The notes beneath the pieces are model-generated. The model saw nothing but the letters and a program-made list of their open reading frames with translations. It was not told the origin of the DNA and searched no databases. Both the position numbers and the translations under genes were made by a program. From positions 21,145,657-21,209,656 of the forward strand of contig NC_046674.1 in NCBI RefSeq assembly GCF_003369915.1: a stretch of DNA of 64,000 bases. Reading direction: 5' to 3'. This document shows, piece after piece, positions 22,101 to 34,645 of this stretch. How positions within the stretch are numbered: the first letter of the stretch is position 1; each line of letters begins with the position of its first letter. The stretch is from Drosophila miranda (taxonomy: Eukaryota; Arthropoda; Insecta; Diptera; Drosophilidae).

Positions 22101-23895
22101 TGATCATTCGGTGGTGCTGCTGCCCCCCAAACAGGAAAAGTTACCGCATTTTGATCTTGTCGCTGTCCTGGACCCTGCCTCGAGGGGTGCACAGAAGATG
22201 GCGCCCATGCTGATCCTGTTGCGGCAGGTCCTCAACTGCCAGTTGAGTCTCTACATGATCCCAGTGCCCCAGCACAGTGATATGCCAGTGAAGAACTTCT
22301 ACCGATACGTTGTGGAGCCGGAGATCCAGTTTGAAGCAAATGGAGTCAGGTCGGACGGTCCTCTGGCCAAGTTCAGCGGCCTGCCGGCCAATCCTCTGCT
22401 GACCCAGCAGATCCAGGTTCCCGAAAACTGGCTGGTGGAGGCTGTGCGAGCTGTCTACGATTTGGATAACATCAAACTGTCGGAGATCGGAGGACCCGTC
22501 CACAGCGAATTCGATCTGGAGTACCTGCTGCTGGAGGGTCACTGCTTCGATGCCTCCAGCGGAACGCCGCCGAGAGGCCTCCAACTGGTGTTGGGTACCA
22601 AGAGCGAGACCACCCTGGTGGACACCATAGTGATGGCCAATCTGGGCTATTTCCAGTTGAAGGCCAATCCCGGAGCCTGGTCCCTGCGGCTACGCGACGG
22701 AAAATCAACGGACATTTATGGAATAAGTCATATCGATGGCGACAATACCCACTACGATGCAGGTTCCTCGGTAGTTCAGGTGCTAATCACCTCTCTGCGG
22801 TCGCAAGTCATCAAGCTACGAGTCTCAAAGAAGCCGGGAATGCAGCAGGCCGAGCTGCTCGCCGATGACACCGACCAGGCGGCACAGTCGGGCATTTGGA
22901 ACAGCATTGCCAGCAGCTTCGGTGGCAGCAATGGGAACCAGGCAGCGACCGATGAGGATACCGAGACCATCAACATATTCTCGGTGGCCTCGGGACACCT
23001 GTACGAACGCCTGCTCAGGATTATGATGATCTCCCTGCTCAAGCATACGAAATCTCCGGTGAAGTTTTGGTTCCTGAAGAACTATCTGTCGCCACAGTTC
23101 ACCGATTTCCTGCCCCACATGGCTGCCGAATACAATTTCCAGTACGAGCTGGTCCAGTACAAATGGCCGCGCTGGCTGCACCAGCAAACGGAGAAGCAGC
23201 GCACCATTTGGGGCTATAAGATCCTCTTCCTGGATGTCTTGTTCCCCCTTAATGTGAGGAAGATCATTTTCGTGGATGCCGATGCCATTGTCAGGACGGA
23301 CATCAAGGAGCTGTACGACCTAGATCTGGGCGGAGCTCCCTATGCCTACACCCCGTTCTGCGACTCGCGCAAGGAAATGGAGGGTTTCCGCTTCTGGAAG
23401 CAGGGCTACTGGCGCAGCCATCTGATGGGCAGGCGCTATCACATTTCCGCCTTGTACGTGGTGGACTTGAAGCGGTTCCGCAAGATTGCGGCTGGCGACA
23501 GGTTGCGTGGCCAGTACCAGGCCCTCAGCCAGGACCCGAACAGTTTGTCCAATCTGGATCAGGACTTGCCCAACAATATGATACATCAAGTGGCCATTAA
23601 ATCGCTGCCCGATGACTGGCTGTGGTGTCAGACCTGGTGCAGCGACAGCAAGTTCAGTAGTGCCAAAGTCATCGACCTGTGCAACAATCCGCAGACCAAG
23701 GAGGCGAAGCTGACTGCAGCCCAACGGATTGTGCCCGAGTGGAAGGACTACGATGCGGAACTGAAGACACTATTAGGCCGCATCGAAGATCATGAGAACT
23801 CACATAGCAGGGACATAGACGACGATCCGGTCGATGATCATGTGGTGGTCACCACCCTGCCGCCACCGCCAGAGCCCAAGCACGGCGAACTGTGA
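19186..23895 (+). CDS. Uggt: UDP-glucose:glycoprotein glucosyltransferase
   Basis: Two exons, 19186-19411 and 19481-23895, give 1546 residues, the normal length for the family. A signal peptide (MLRLLCVFVLLQSAAPILANA) leads into four thioredoxin-like and beta-sandwich domains that sense misfolding, filling about residues 25-1230. The C-terminal GT24 catalytic domain begins near INIFSVASGHLYERLL and has the metal-binding FVDADAIVR and the conserved NLDQDLPNN and LPDDWLWC. The last four residues HGEL are an ER retrieval signal. In the ER lumen it adds glucose back to N-glycans of unfolded glycoproteins so that calnexin and calreticulin rebind them. High-GC codon use marks strong expression. It matches fly CG6850. 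Confidence 0.96.
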
Positions 23896-25260
23896 TTCCC
23901 ACATAGTTAAAGTTCCCCAAACGTCGTCTTTAGTGAATTTAAGTCGAATGTCATTGATGCATGCCTAACTACTACTTAGATAAGTCCTTACCCCAAGCAT
24001 TTTGTTTGTAAATTTTTATTAGAAATGCATCGAGAGATACGAGAAGCCAATGGCTCAGCTGAAAGAATTCTGAACATGCTTCTTGTCTCGCATTCCAGAG
24101 CATTCGCAGAGCTATTGCCTACGCCACCCTTTTGAACTAAGCTAAACAAACTTGAATGTCATTGCATGTAAACCACGCAGAATGCGCCTATAAGTCTACA
24201 AAATTTGCCAAGGTATTAAATGATGATGAAAGAAATCCAGTCCACAAAAATGCAATTCAATTTCGTGGGAGGGAGGAAGCTAGAAGAAGGGAGCGAGGAA
24301 GATGTCTAAGAAACTTCATTGATTCGTATTATTTTTTATTTTTATTTCAAATCATAGTTTGAATTATTTGCTTTTGTATCTACATAAAGAAAAAAAGATT
24401 TGTTTATTTAAAAGTATTATTATCATGCTGCTTTAGTTTGTTGTTTCGAGCATATCAAGTTTACTTATTAAGATTTAAGAGATTTATTGCAATTTTTTGA
24501 TCAAATTTTGCGTTTCATTTTTTTGTTTGTTTTGTTTTTTGTTTGTTGGTTTTGTAAGGCAGACAGTGCAGTCCAAAGAAGTGGATCTTTTTTTTGTTAT
24601 TATAAATAGAATAGAATAGAATTTCGAGTTAATATAAATTTTAAAAGTTTTTAAACTAACGCTGAGTGTAGCTTGTACTCGCAGATAGTTAATTAAAGCT
24701 TTCCTTTTATTCAACTGGCTCAATATGTGTTAGTTAGCTAAAGTATATGTATGTGTTTTGGTTCAGACTACGCATTCGTGCTCTATTCACTTTGAACTAG
24801 ACCATAAGGGGTCGGTTAGGGGAAATACATATGTATATTTAACATATTAGTTAATAGTTCGTTTCTTGATTAAATTATGTAAAAATGCGGCTGTCAAAAG
24901 GCTGTCTCCTGTGCTCCTCCTCTCGTCCTATATTTTATCTGTATTTGTATTTGTATTTGTATCTGGTGTATCTTGCGCTTCTCTTAGTTGCTAACAATTG
25001 ACGAAACTTTAAAATTCGACTCTTCTACCGTTTCTCGGCCTTCAAGTATCTGCGTCTGTAGTCTTAGTTATCATCAGTTTTGTATGGTATAGGCATATGT
25101 TTTAATCCGTTTGAATTCTTTTGCTCATTATTATCATTATCATTATCAGCATCATCTTCATCATCATCATAATCATTATCTTTATCTTTAGTTCGGTTCG
25201 TTGTTTTGCTTGCGTTTGGGTGTTTCATTTGTATACGTATATATGTATATAGGTATTGCT
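23896..25260. other. Convergent 3' regions of Uggt (+) and the acyl-CoA ligase (-)
   Basis: No gene. AATAAA on the minus strand at 24483-24488 could end the acyl-CoA ligase transcript, giving a 3' UTR of almost 800 bases. Simple repeats are TGTATT hexamers near 24944 and ATTATC/ATCATC near 25130-25190. Confidence 0.45.
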
Positions 25261-28200
25261 TTAATCCAAGTGCTTATACATATCCTCCAGTTGTGGCTTG
25301 AAGTAGCTCTTAAGTTGCGGTCTCTTGGCCTTGAATGTGGGCGTTAGCAGTCCGTTTTGTACGGAGAAGGGATCCGGATGTAGATAGACATCCTTGACCT
25401 GCAATGCAATCACATTTATAATTTATACATACACATGTACACACGTATAGGACACTATAGGGTATAGGGTCAAGAGGTGGCGACTTCTCTCACCTGTTCG
25501 AATGACTTCAGTCCACTCTGTTTGCCCCAGTTGAGCATGTCGTTCATGATCAGTTCCTTGACATTCTTATTATTGCACAGGACGGAGAGTGTGCCACGTA
25601 CATTGTTCTCCGTGGCCCACTGTTTCAGTACATCGGTATCAGGTACAACGACAGCTATAATGCAGCTCTAAAATGGTGTCGAGATGGATGTGTGAGGAAC
25701 GTGTTTAGGTTTAAGCATTCTAAGCTGAGTGCTCGTTCTCTTACCTTTAAGCTCTCCCCGTAGACATAGACTTGATTTACATATTGACTGAGCGTATAGA
25801 TATTTTCGATCTTCTCGGGCACTATGTACTCGCCCTGGCTGAGCTTGAAGATGTGCTTGCGGCGGTCGATGATCCGCAGGGTGCCATTCGGCAGCCACAT
25901 GCCCACATCGCCGGTATGATGCCAGCCCTCCGAGTCGATCGCCTCCGCCGTCTTCTCCGGATCTTTATAGTAACTGGAATCGATGGTAGACGGGGGATTA
26001 TACATATGTTTAATGGAAAAGTCTGGGGATTCACTCACCCATGGAACACATTTGAGCCGCGCACACAGACCTCGCCCGTATTTTGATTGGAAAAGTACTC
26101 CATCTCGGGCACATCGACCAGCTTCACAGCATTGCAGGAGACGGGCGGACCCACATGGTTGGGCACATGATCGCCCTGAACCGTGAGTGTGATGGCGCCA
26201 GTACACTCCGTCTGGCCATAACCCTCCAGGACCAGACAGCCCAAGGCACAGCGCATGAAGGTGAGAACGTTGCCGGCCAAAGGCGCCGAGCCTACGACCA
26301 TGAGCCGCAGGTTGCCCCCGAAGGCCTGGTGCACCTTCTTGAACACGAGCTTGTCCCAGCAGCCGTTGCGCCGCAGGACGCCGCGGGCAATCTCCTTCTC
26401 CTTGGCGCGCATGGCCATGTTGAAGAGACCCCGCTTCAGGCCCGAGGCAGAGATATCGTTCTGGATCTTGTCGTAGACGCGATTCAGTAGGCGAGGCACA
26501 GCCGGCATAACCGTGGGCTTCAGCATCTTCAGGTCGTTGGTCAGCTCCTTGATGTCGCCCGAGTAGAAGCCGACACAGCCGCCCACATAGTACATGCCGT
26601 TCTCGCAGCACCGCTCGAACATGTGGGCCAGGGGCAGGAAGGAGACCATCACATCCCCGGCGCGGATCCGATGATCGCCCATCTGCAGGATCACAGAACA
26701 GACGCCGGCCACCACGTTGCCGTGGGTGAGCATAACGCCCTTGGGATTGCCGGTGGTGCCCGATGTGTAGCAGACCGTGCACAGATCCTCCGCCGCCGGC
26801 GGTATCTCCGGGTGATTGCCCTTGGCGCCCAGCTTCTCCACGTCGATGAACGAGAAGATCTGTATGCCGCGACTGCGCGCCCGCTCCAGTGTCGTCTGGC
26901 GTATCGGCTTGATGGCCACGATGATCTTCAGGCTGCGCGGCGCCTTCTCCAGGAGCATGGCCGCCTTGCCGTCATCCTCCACGATCACAATCGACATTTC
27001 CGTCTGGCGGATGATGAAGGCGCAGGCATCGGGACCCAGGGTATCGTACAGCGGCACCACCACCAGCGAGAACGAGTAGCAGCCCTGCTCGTACAGTATC
27101 CACTCCGGACGGTTCTGCGAGTAGATGCCAATCAACTGTTTGGGCCGGGCCCCCAGGGCCAGCATGCCCGAGCCAAAGTTCTTGGCCCGCAGCAGCGCCT
27201 CATCGTAGTTGATCCACTGCGGGATGGAGGATGGAGATGTTATACGAGAGACTGACTCACGGCACGGTGCTCCCTCGACTCACCTGATAGGGCGACGTTA
27301 GGGTCTCTCGCCAGCCCAGACACGGGCCGTTGTTGGAGGCATAGGCTCCCTCGCGGAACGTCTGATATAGGGTGCGGACGTTCTCTGTGATATAGGACAC
27401 GAATTTGCCATTTTTCGACTCCTTGTAAAACTTGGAGACGTGAATTTGTTCTGGACCCTGTAATGGGATTGAATCGACCCCAAAAGAAACAGAGAGAGAG
27501 AGAGAGAAATCGCGTTCATGCAATGAGTGGAGAGATCTTGTAATGAGAATACATCAAACAGAAGTATGAGCGAGAATAATCTGGGAAAAGTGTTTTTATT
27601 GGGTGGGAGCAGCTTTGTTTGGGGGGAGGGGATCACACACAAGAATGGTTCTGATTCATGATTTGTTTGGCTTGAGCTGAAAATGAATGGATGATTCTAT
27701 GATATGTCTACGGATGCCATCTCTAAGAGATCTGTCTCGATTGATAGTTCGATTTAGTATAATTTGACATCATCCCATCATACTTATATTATTCATAAAA
27801 TCATAATATTTCCCTTAGGTTTTCCGTTTCCCAGTTAACCTTGAGATCTGGCCGGTCTTCAATCGATTGAATCTCATTTCAGTGTTTATTTTTTGCCACT
27901 CGAAAAATAAATCACACCCAATTGTTAGATTCGATTCAATAAATATCTGCGCTTTCAATCGCTATGATATATGGTTTATTTGTGGGGCCAAGACATAAAC
28001 CCATCACTCAGCGGACTTTCATTTGGGCGCCTTGGCCTGACCATTAGGTCGGGCAGTAGATACTCGAAAAAAGTGGAACATATCGATTCGAAATGGCCAA
28101 AGAGCACTTCCTTTATGACCCACAGATGTGAGAGAAATCCCGCAATGGCCCGAAAGTGTTGATGTATGAGAACGAATATCATAATATTGTACAGCTGTCG

Positions 28201-31200
28201 GGACTGGGACTGAGAATGGGAATGGGAGGGAAGTATCTTTTGGGGACTGGAAGGAGGAGAGGAGGTTCAAAGTTGGTTTGTTTGTGCTGGCTGATTTTAA
28301 TGAGCAAAATGCAAATATTTTTCAAAAATAAATGCCTTTTCATAGATTAAAGTGCTTTCCAATTCGATTTTGTTTAGAATTTATTGATGACGCACGCGGG
28401 GCTCAGAATGGAATACGGAATACGAGTATGAGTACTTTCAGAGCATACCCCACGGGGTAATGAGGCCTACCCTAGCCCCCCACCTACCCTGTGATGGATA
28501 TCTTGACGATGATCGTATATGATCTAACCAACAAATGTGCGCGTGTGTGAAGAATAATGAACAAAAAAAGAAGCAAAAAATAAAGTATTTATTAGTGGAT
28601 TGCATAGTCAAGCTGCTGGGTTAGAGATATTCTTTTGTCTTTTAGTTTGTTTTTTTGTTTTGTTTAGGGGGACTTTGGGGGGACTCTTCCTTGAGGATTC
28701 TTGAGGATTACCTTGAGCACATCGCTCTGATTGCTTAGCTCGATGGGCACCCGTATGCTGGTGATTTGACCGCAACAAGACATGTTTTGTTGTGGATCTC
28801 ACGGCTGTCTGAGTCTCACGGTTCACGGTTTGTTCACGGTCTTACTGATTTGACTTCTGCTCCGTTTTCAGGCACCACTGTTCTGGCTGGGTTTTATGGA
28901 TCAGCCTTTAATATGCACATCTTACGAGCAACTGCAAAAAGAATCGGCACACCCAAGCACACCCGCGATATTTTTTGTTACACTTTTCACTTTTCCCCCA
29001 CAATTGGCCGCCCGCCCGGCCATCTTGTCGTTGCCGGAACCGCCCTCTGCCCGGCGCCCACCGCCCACCACCCGCTGCCCACCGCCCACCGCCCGCCGCG
29101 TCATCTGTTCGATTTACAGGCTGGTAAATTTTTGTATTTTCAAATTTCCTATTTGAAGTCTTTCATAATCGCAGAACCATTTAAATGCTAATTATTGCGT
29201 GTAAAAATAGATTTCTGTTTTTAAATCGAAGCAAATTGGATTTGCATGTGCGACGGGTTGTAAAGCCTGATTTATTTTCCAAACCAATGGCCAATTCCCT
29301 TAATGGCAAAATCAGCTCAAATACTGCTAATTCCATGCATAAAGTCCTTCCTATCCGAAATTCCCTAAGGTAGGATTTTCCTTTTTCATTAACCCTTTTG
29401 TCAAGCGAAAGGTAAACCCAAACGTAAACCAAAGCATAATTATGACGCCGCCCTGTCCGCTTAATTTTTGTCTTCTGACAAGTTTGGCAAATTCAATTTT
29501 GTTTATAATTATTCAATATTGTCAGCTGCAGAACAGAAAGAGAGGACTAGGCTACACTGAGGCGGAAAGAGAGGAACGAGCGCTGCTATATCGACAAGGC
29601 GTCGTCTTCGTCGTCGTCTTCGTCGTCGTCGTCGCCGTTGTCTTTGTCGTTGCTTTGTCGTGGCCTGCCCCAAATTAATTTATAAATAGTTCGTTTGGGG
29701 GCAAGAACGCTTCCCCACTCGGCTGTTATCTATGAGAGGCGGTGTGAGGGGCGGCCGCATAAAACAGCGAAAAGGAAAAACAAAAGACGAGTATTTTGCA
29801 AAATACAACAGAAAAAAAATGAGAATTTTTGTACTAGCTGCTAAGATCAAAACCTGAGTCATGGGGGAAGGCGTTTTGGACACCATTGGGATGCCGATGC
29901 CGATGCCAATTGCCAACATTTTCCTCAATGAGCAATTCTTCGCTGAGTTATGCCACACGCAATTGTGGTTACCATCCAAATTTCCCCATAAACTATGGGC
30001 CAGAGGGGGGCAGCGATAGAGAGAGTATGAATGAATAGGAACAGAGAGCTGTGTTTGAATTTCAGCTAAAATCTGCAACATATCAACATGTTTTGGCCAA
30101 CATATTTCTTGAACAAATAAACTTAAAACCGGGAAAATATGCGGGAATTTCAAGGCAGTACGAGTATATGTTTCTCGAATTTTTCTTCATGTGGAATGCT
30201 AATCCGTTTTTTAAAGTTTTTTCATAAAAGAAAGAATCTGCGAATATTTAACTGGAATTTAACTAACTTAAACTCTGATATTTCGATTATTTTGCCATTC
30301 CCTAATCCTTTATTTAAGGCAATATTTATTGCCTTGTTTATTATTATTCCTCTATATTAAAAATATACACATGTATTTGAAGATACATACATATATGTAC
30401 ATATATAGATCAACCATAACATAACTCAATTATATACCCAAACTCTGATTCAGCTTGACATTTATTATGGTTCTAAATTAGCCCACAGATAGGTCTTTTG
30501 TTCTGGCTAAAGATTTTGCAAAAAGAATTGAAAATTCTTTCAGACACAGCGACTTTTGTTTATATCGAAATACTGTATAGATAGTTGGCCACACACAGAC
30601 GCAGATGCAGAGAGGTTGTCTAGTAGGTAAGCTTCCTGACATTCCCATTGATGGAACTGATTATGATCGAGTGCTGTGCAGTGCTGACCGCCAAAAATAT
30701 AGATACGAAATCTTCTGAGTACTTATGAAATTCCTTTCGGGACTTCGGTAAAACCCACTTCAAAACAATTTGGATATTTATCGAATCTTTTCGCTCCCAT
30801 ATCCGCACATGGCTCAAAACTATTCCGATTAGCATTCCCAAAGTTTCTCCTCTGCTGTAAACAATCGTAAAACTTGATGAAGCATTGCTTAAACATCGTA
30901 AATCCATTCAAATTAAGGTGTTCTCAATCGGAATCAAAGTTCACTGAAACCACACGCATTGCAAACCACAGACGAGTGTATCACATCAAATTAGAACAGA
31001 AAAAAAAAAAATGTTTAATGTATTTTTATACAATCTGTTTTATGTTTTTTTAGGTGGGCAGTGGTTCGTCTGGGGGGATGGATGGGGATGGGGATGGGGA
31101 TGGTGATATATGTAGACATACGTAGAACCCGAATGAACTTGAACTTGAGGGCCCGGGTTCAGATGGCTGGGGCCCAGGCAATGACAACGACGACGGCACT

Positions 31201-34200
31201 TGGACACTTTGGCAAATCGATTTCTTCAAAGTTGCTTCTTTGATATTTTCGTTAAAATTTTATTTGAATATTATTTCTTTGGTTTCTGGCGTTCGTTTTA
31301 CGTAATGAGATTAAACGCTTGTATTTTTGTCAATTTGTTGCAAATTGTCGTGCGTTTTTCGCTACCTCTCCGTGTCCGTGTCCGTGTCCCTCTCCCTCTC
31401 CCTCTCCCTCTCCCTGTCCCTGTCCCTCTCCCTGTCCCACTCTATTCTTAATTTTTCTTTTGTTTAGTATATATAAAAAAATACGTTTATTTCACAGATA
31501 TATACTATCTGCTTTTGTTGTTTTCCGTTTCGTTATTTTTCTGTTTTTTCTCAAAATCTTCTTTTCTGAAATATATGCACATATATTCCGTTGATCCGCC
31601 ACGATCTGCGCGACACGATGCTTAATTTCGAACTGAATGGCCGAAGGAGGCAGGCCGAAATATTGGCCGCGGCTAAAAATTATTTTGGCCCGCCCGCAGA
31701 ATCTTCTTCAATTTGGTATCAACCGAAACAGAAAAAGAGAGAGAGGGAGAGGGAGGGAAATGGCGAAAAGGGAAAGAGAGATGGGGCGGCGGAGATGGGG
31801 GTACTGTGAAGAAGAATGCAGCGTTCGCCTAGGAATTTCATTCGTTTATATTCATTTGATTTTGATTTTGATTTTACTCGTAAACGGTTTTTCATAGTCT
31901 CTTCGTTGTTGTTGTTGTTGCTTTTGTTGTTGCTTTGTAGTTGTCTTGTAGTTTTTCTTTTTGGCTTGATCAAGCTGTCCGCCTGTCTTCCTGCCTGTTT
32001 CCCCCGCCCTCCCTTGCCCAGCCCTGCTCTGCCTGTTTTTGGTGCACGCGATCTAAGGCGGCATGTGACGTGGTCTGTTGCTAATGGGCCAAAGGTGGGG
32101 GCGTTTTTGATGACGGCAAATACTCATCAAAACTTACATACACATGGACGAGTATGTATATGATTTATGGTCCACAACACTGGACCATTCTAGCCCATGA
32201 GTGGAACAAAAAGTCGACAGCCCTCAAAAATGTACAATATAATAATCTTTTTTTTAATCAGCACGCACTCAATTATGAGTAAATACTATATAACCTGTGC
32301 CTGCAAATCCAATTTGCTCACACGCACATCCCCTCCCCTCGATTTACACCTCAATTTGCACTCTTTTGAATTTTTAATGGTCCGTCTCGTATTGGAAAAC
32401 GGTCAGTGCAAGTGAAAATGGCCGGCTGTGTGTGTGTGCAAGCTTTCCCCTGCTGTCCCCACACACGTACAATCTATTCTGTAGATTTGCATGCGAGTAT
32501 GTGCATACGTGTGCTCAGAGGCAGACAGGTTGGCCCTGTCTCGTCAAAAGTTTGACATTTCCTTATTGTTTTGTTGGTTTCAGCCATCTCATTGTTTGTT
32601 ATTTTTGAGAATTCTCATGGGGGGACTCGGGGGTACATGAAAAGGTGGAGCAGTTGGTTTGACACTTGATGGGGTATTCAGAATTAGGGATTATAATCGA
32701 AGGCAGATGATTCAATCCAATTCAATGAAAATGTTTGTAAAGTGGTTTTAGCTGGTTCAAAGTGGGTCTCTATTAATTTCTGCATATTTATTTTGATTCG
32801 AAGCAAGATTCCTAAAATGAAAACCAAGGATAAGGAATATTTTCAGAATCGACCCTTTGGCACCACAAATTATAGTAAAGTACATAGTTTGCTGTGTTGT
32901 ATTCAAATTATTTAAACAATGAAATTACGTTCTCTTCCCACTTCCCACTGCATTCCCCTTTCAATTAACAAATTGTGACAGCCCAGCCTGTTCTACTGTC
33001 GAATCTCACCGCCCCCGACTCCCTGGGCGTCTTGTTTGCCTTTTTGGCAATGCCAAATATCGCGGGAAATATGTATGGTATTGGGTCAATATTTGTTTAT
33101 TTACATGGCATCCAAACAAAAGGAAGAGTTCGTTACAGTTACACCGTCATACAGGCCTACAGGCCTAAAGGCCGAAAAATGTTAACAAACGAGATGCCGG
33201 CGAGTGTCAGAAGGAGGAAATGTTTATAGGGAGGAGAACCGGAATGTCGGAGAAAGGCTCTGCTCTGATCTGCGCTGCTCTACTCTGCGGCTAATTAGGG
33301 GAAAAAGAAAATGCCAATTAAGCCATGACAAGATTTATTGTGGTCGTGCCGCTGTCGTTTGATAAATTATCATCCCAGAGTGTTGCACATTTTTGCAGGA
33401 GAGAGATGTCTCTCGATCTCAGTCTCAGCTCTTTTGCGGGGCCCTCTCAATTAGAGCGTGGGGGTCTGTGGCTATTTTTGATCCTATCCTCATTTGTACC
33501 ACTGTGGCGAACACGTCATTCATTGCCTGTGCTGCCGTGGCCACAGAACAAAGGCCAACAAGGCGAAAATGAAAATCGAATTGGTGAAAGAATCGTGAAG
33601 AAAGAGTGTGAAAATCATGTGACGACAACAACGAAACAGAATCAGAATCAGTATCTGAATCCAAATCGGAATCGGCATCAACATCGGCATCGCACCCAAC
33701 GTGATTGTGGACATGTGCACATGGTTGCGGTGCTGCTGGCACATCAAAGGTTTTGTCTTGGCCATGCCATCATGGGATTCGCCTGTTCTACCTCAGAAAA
33801 GACAAGGCAACAACAGCAACTATGCTGAGAAAAAACAGCGAACCCAAGACAAACAATTCGTAATCGAGCAATCGATGATGTAATTGATGGGATGGGTATG
33901 GCGAAGGCGATGGCGATGGCGATGCCAATGGCTAATCGAAATCACTTCTGGCTTACCTCTAACAATGGGGATTGGTTTTCCAGAGGCACTAACGGTTGTT
34001 CCGGTACTGGTCGTGTTGCAAAATAATACGCAACACTGGCCGCCAAACTACTGAGAGTGAGGGTGCCCAGAGTTCCGCCCAAATAATACAGATATCCATC
34101 GATTTCGTCCCCTGTGGAAGACAGATTGACACTGGTTAATGCAGCCATTCCAGTATTCTCTTTAGAACTTAGATAATACATAAATAATCCTGTGAAATAT

Positions 34201-34645
34201 TTTGATGCTTACAATTCTGAATGAATGCATTTTTTCCTTATTTATTTGTATCCATTGTATTTGAATCAAATTGCTTTGAATAATTATTTATCGACAATTT
34301 AACAACTGCCAATCGTTTCTGTTTCGCATTGATAGATATCTGAGGGTATTTTCCATAGATATTGTTCATTCATTGGAGGCCTGTGTCACATTTCACTACC
34401 AAGCTACCAATTAATAATATTCTCAATAATTCAAACCTTAGATTGAGCTTCTGTCATTCCATCAAGGTAACTCAGCTGTAGGCTGTTCGTTTGGATTTTT
34501 ACCGAATAAAAATTGGGGATTCCACTGCACTACGTGTCCCCTTATTTTAATTATTTATATTATTGAAATGGTACTTACAGAAATATGAAAAGTTGCTGAC
34601 TATCAAATGATTGATATAGGCTATAACCGATTTCTCTGGCGTCAT
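25261..34645 (-). CDS. CG3961: Long-chain acyl-CoA synthetase, ACSL1/5/6 type (membrane isoform)
   Basis: Minus exons 34645-34579, 34111-33957, 27457-27284, 27216-26039, 25973-25745, 25667-25494 and 25398-25261 give 704 residues, the usual ACSL length. The first two exons encode a hydrophobic anchor (YLYYLGGTLGTLTLSSLAASVAYY followed by ATRP), which matches the N-terminus of vertebrate ACSL1/5/6. The AMP-binding P-loop is YTSGTTGNPKG, with further motifs GYGQTECTGA and GWHHTGDVG and the ACSL C-terminus (LKSYFKPQLEDMYKHLD). It activates long-chain fatty acids with ATP and CoA at the ER or mitochondrial outer membrane for lipid synthesis or oxidation. An alternative first exon at 28712-28783 is listed separately. 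The CG3961 name is by type and arm, fairly sure. Confidence 0.9.
28712..28783 (-). CDS. CG3961: Alternative first coding exon of the acyl-CoA synthetase
   Basis: ATG at 28783 opens 24 codons (MSCCGQITSIRVPIELSNQS, then DVLK) and ends in AAG/GTAATC, phase 0. That is the phase required by the common exon at 27457. Use of this exon gives a 654-residue protein that lacks the membrane anchor. Two adjacent cysteines at positions 3-4 could be S-acylated. It is preceded on the minus strand by a GC-rich stretch at 29021-29101 that may belong to its promoter. Confidence 0.65.
29038..29098. repeat. CCCACCGCC minisatellite, GC-rich
   Basis: Five or more imperfect copies of CCCACCGCCC lie in tandem, G-rich on the minus strand and about 260 bases upstream of the alternative ATG at 28783. 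It could form a G-quadruplex or bind GC-box factors. Confidence 0.6.
29605..29660. repeat. (GTC)n trinucleotide repeat
   Basis: An imperfect CGTCGTCTTCGTCGTC run in an intron. Confidence 0.7.
31368..31440. repeat. (CCCTCT/CCGTGT)n hexamer repeat
   Basis: About twelve hexamer units are pyrimidine-rich on the plus strand and change from CCGTGT to CCCTCT and CCCTGT along the tract. Confidence 0.75.

Larger units (their letters stand above)
28784..33956 (-). other. CG3961: Large intron of the acyl-CoA synthetase gene
   Basis: No further exon recognised. It contains a C-rich CCCACCGCC repeat (29038-29098), a GTC trinucleotide run (29605-29660), GGGGAT hexamers (31080-31104), a CCCTCT/CCGTGT hexamer tract (31368-31440), AG-rich DNA (31733-31760) and GAATCG-type repeats (33640-33690). 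Confidence 0.55.

Noticed and set aside
25655-26782. 375-codon minus frame overlapping the acyl-CoA synthetase
   Set aside because: For most of its length it is the wrong frame of the real exon 26039-27216; only its last part is the true exon 25745-25973 plus read-through of introns.
31719-31973. Basic minus frame rich in Asn, Lys and Ser
   Set aside because: Translation of simple repeats (TTG/TGA runs); no start context or homology.
33325-33828. 167-codon plus frame in the acyl-CoA synthetase intron
   Set aside because: Driven by GAATCG-type repeats (NQNQYLNPNRNRHQHRHR) with no promoter or family.
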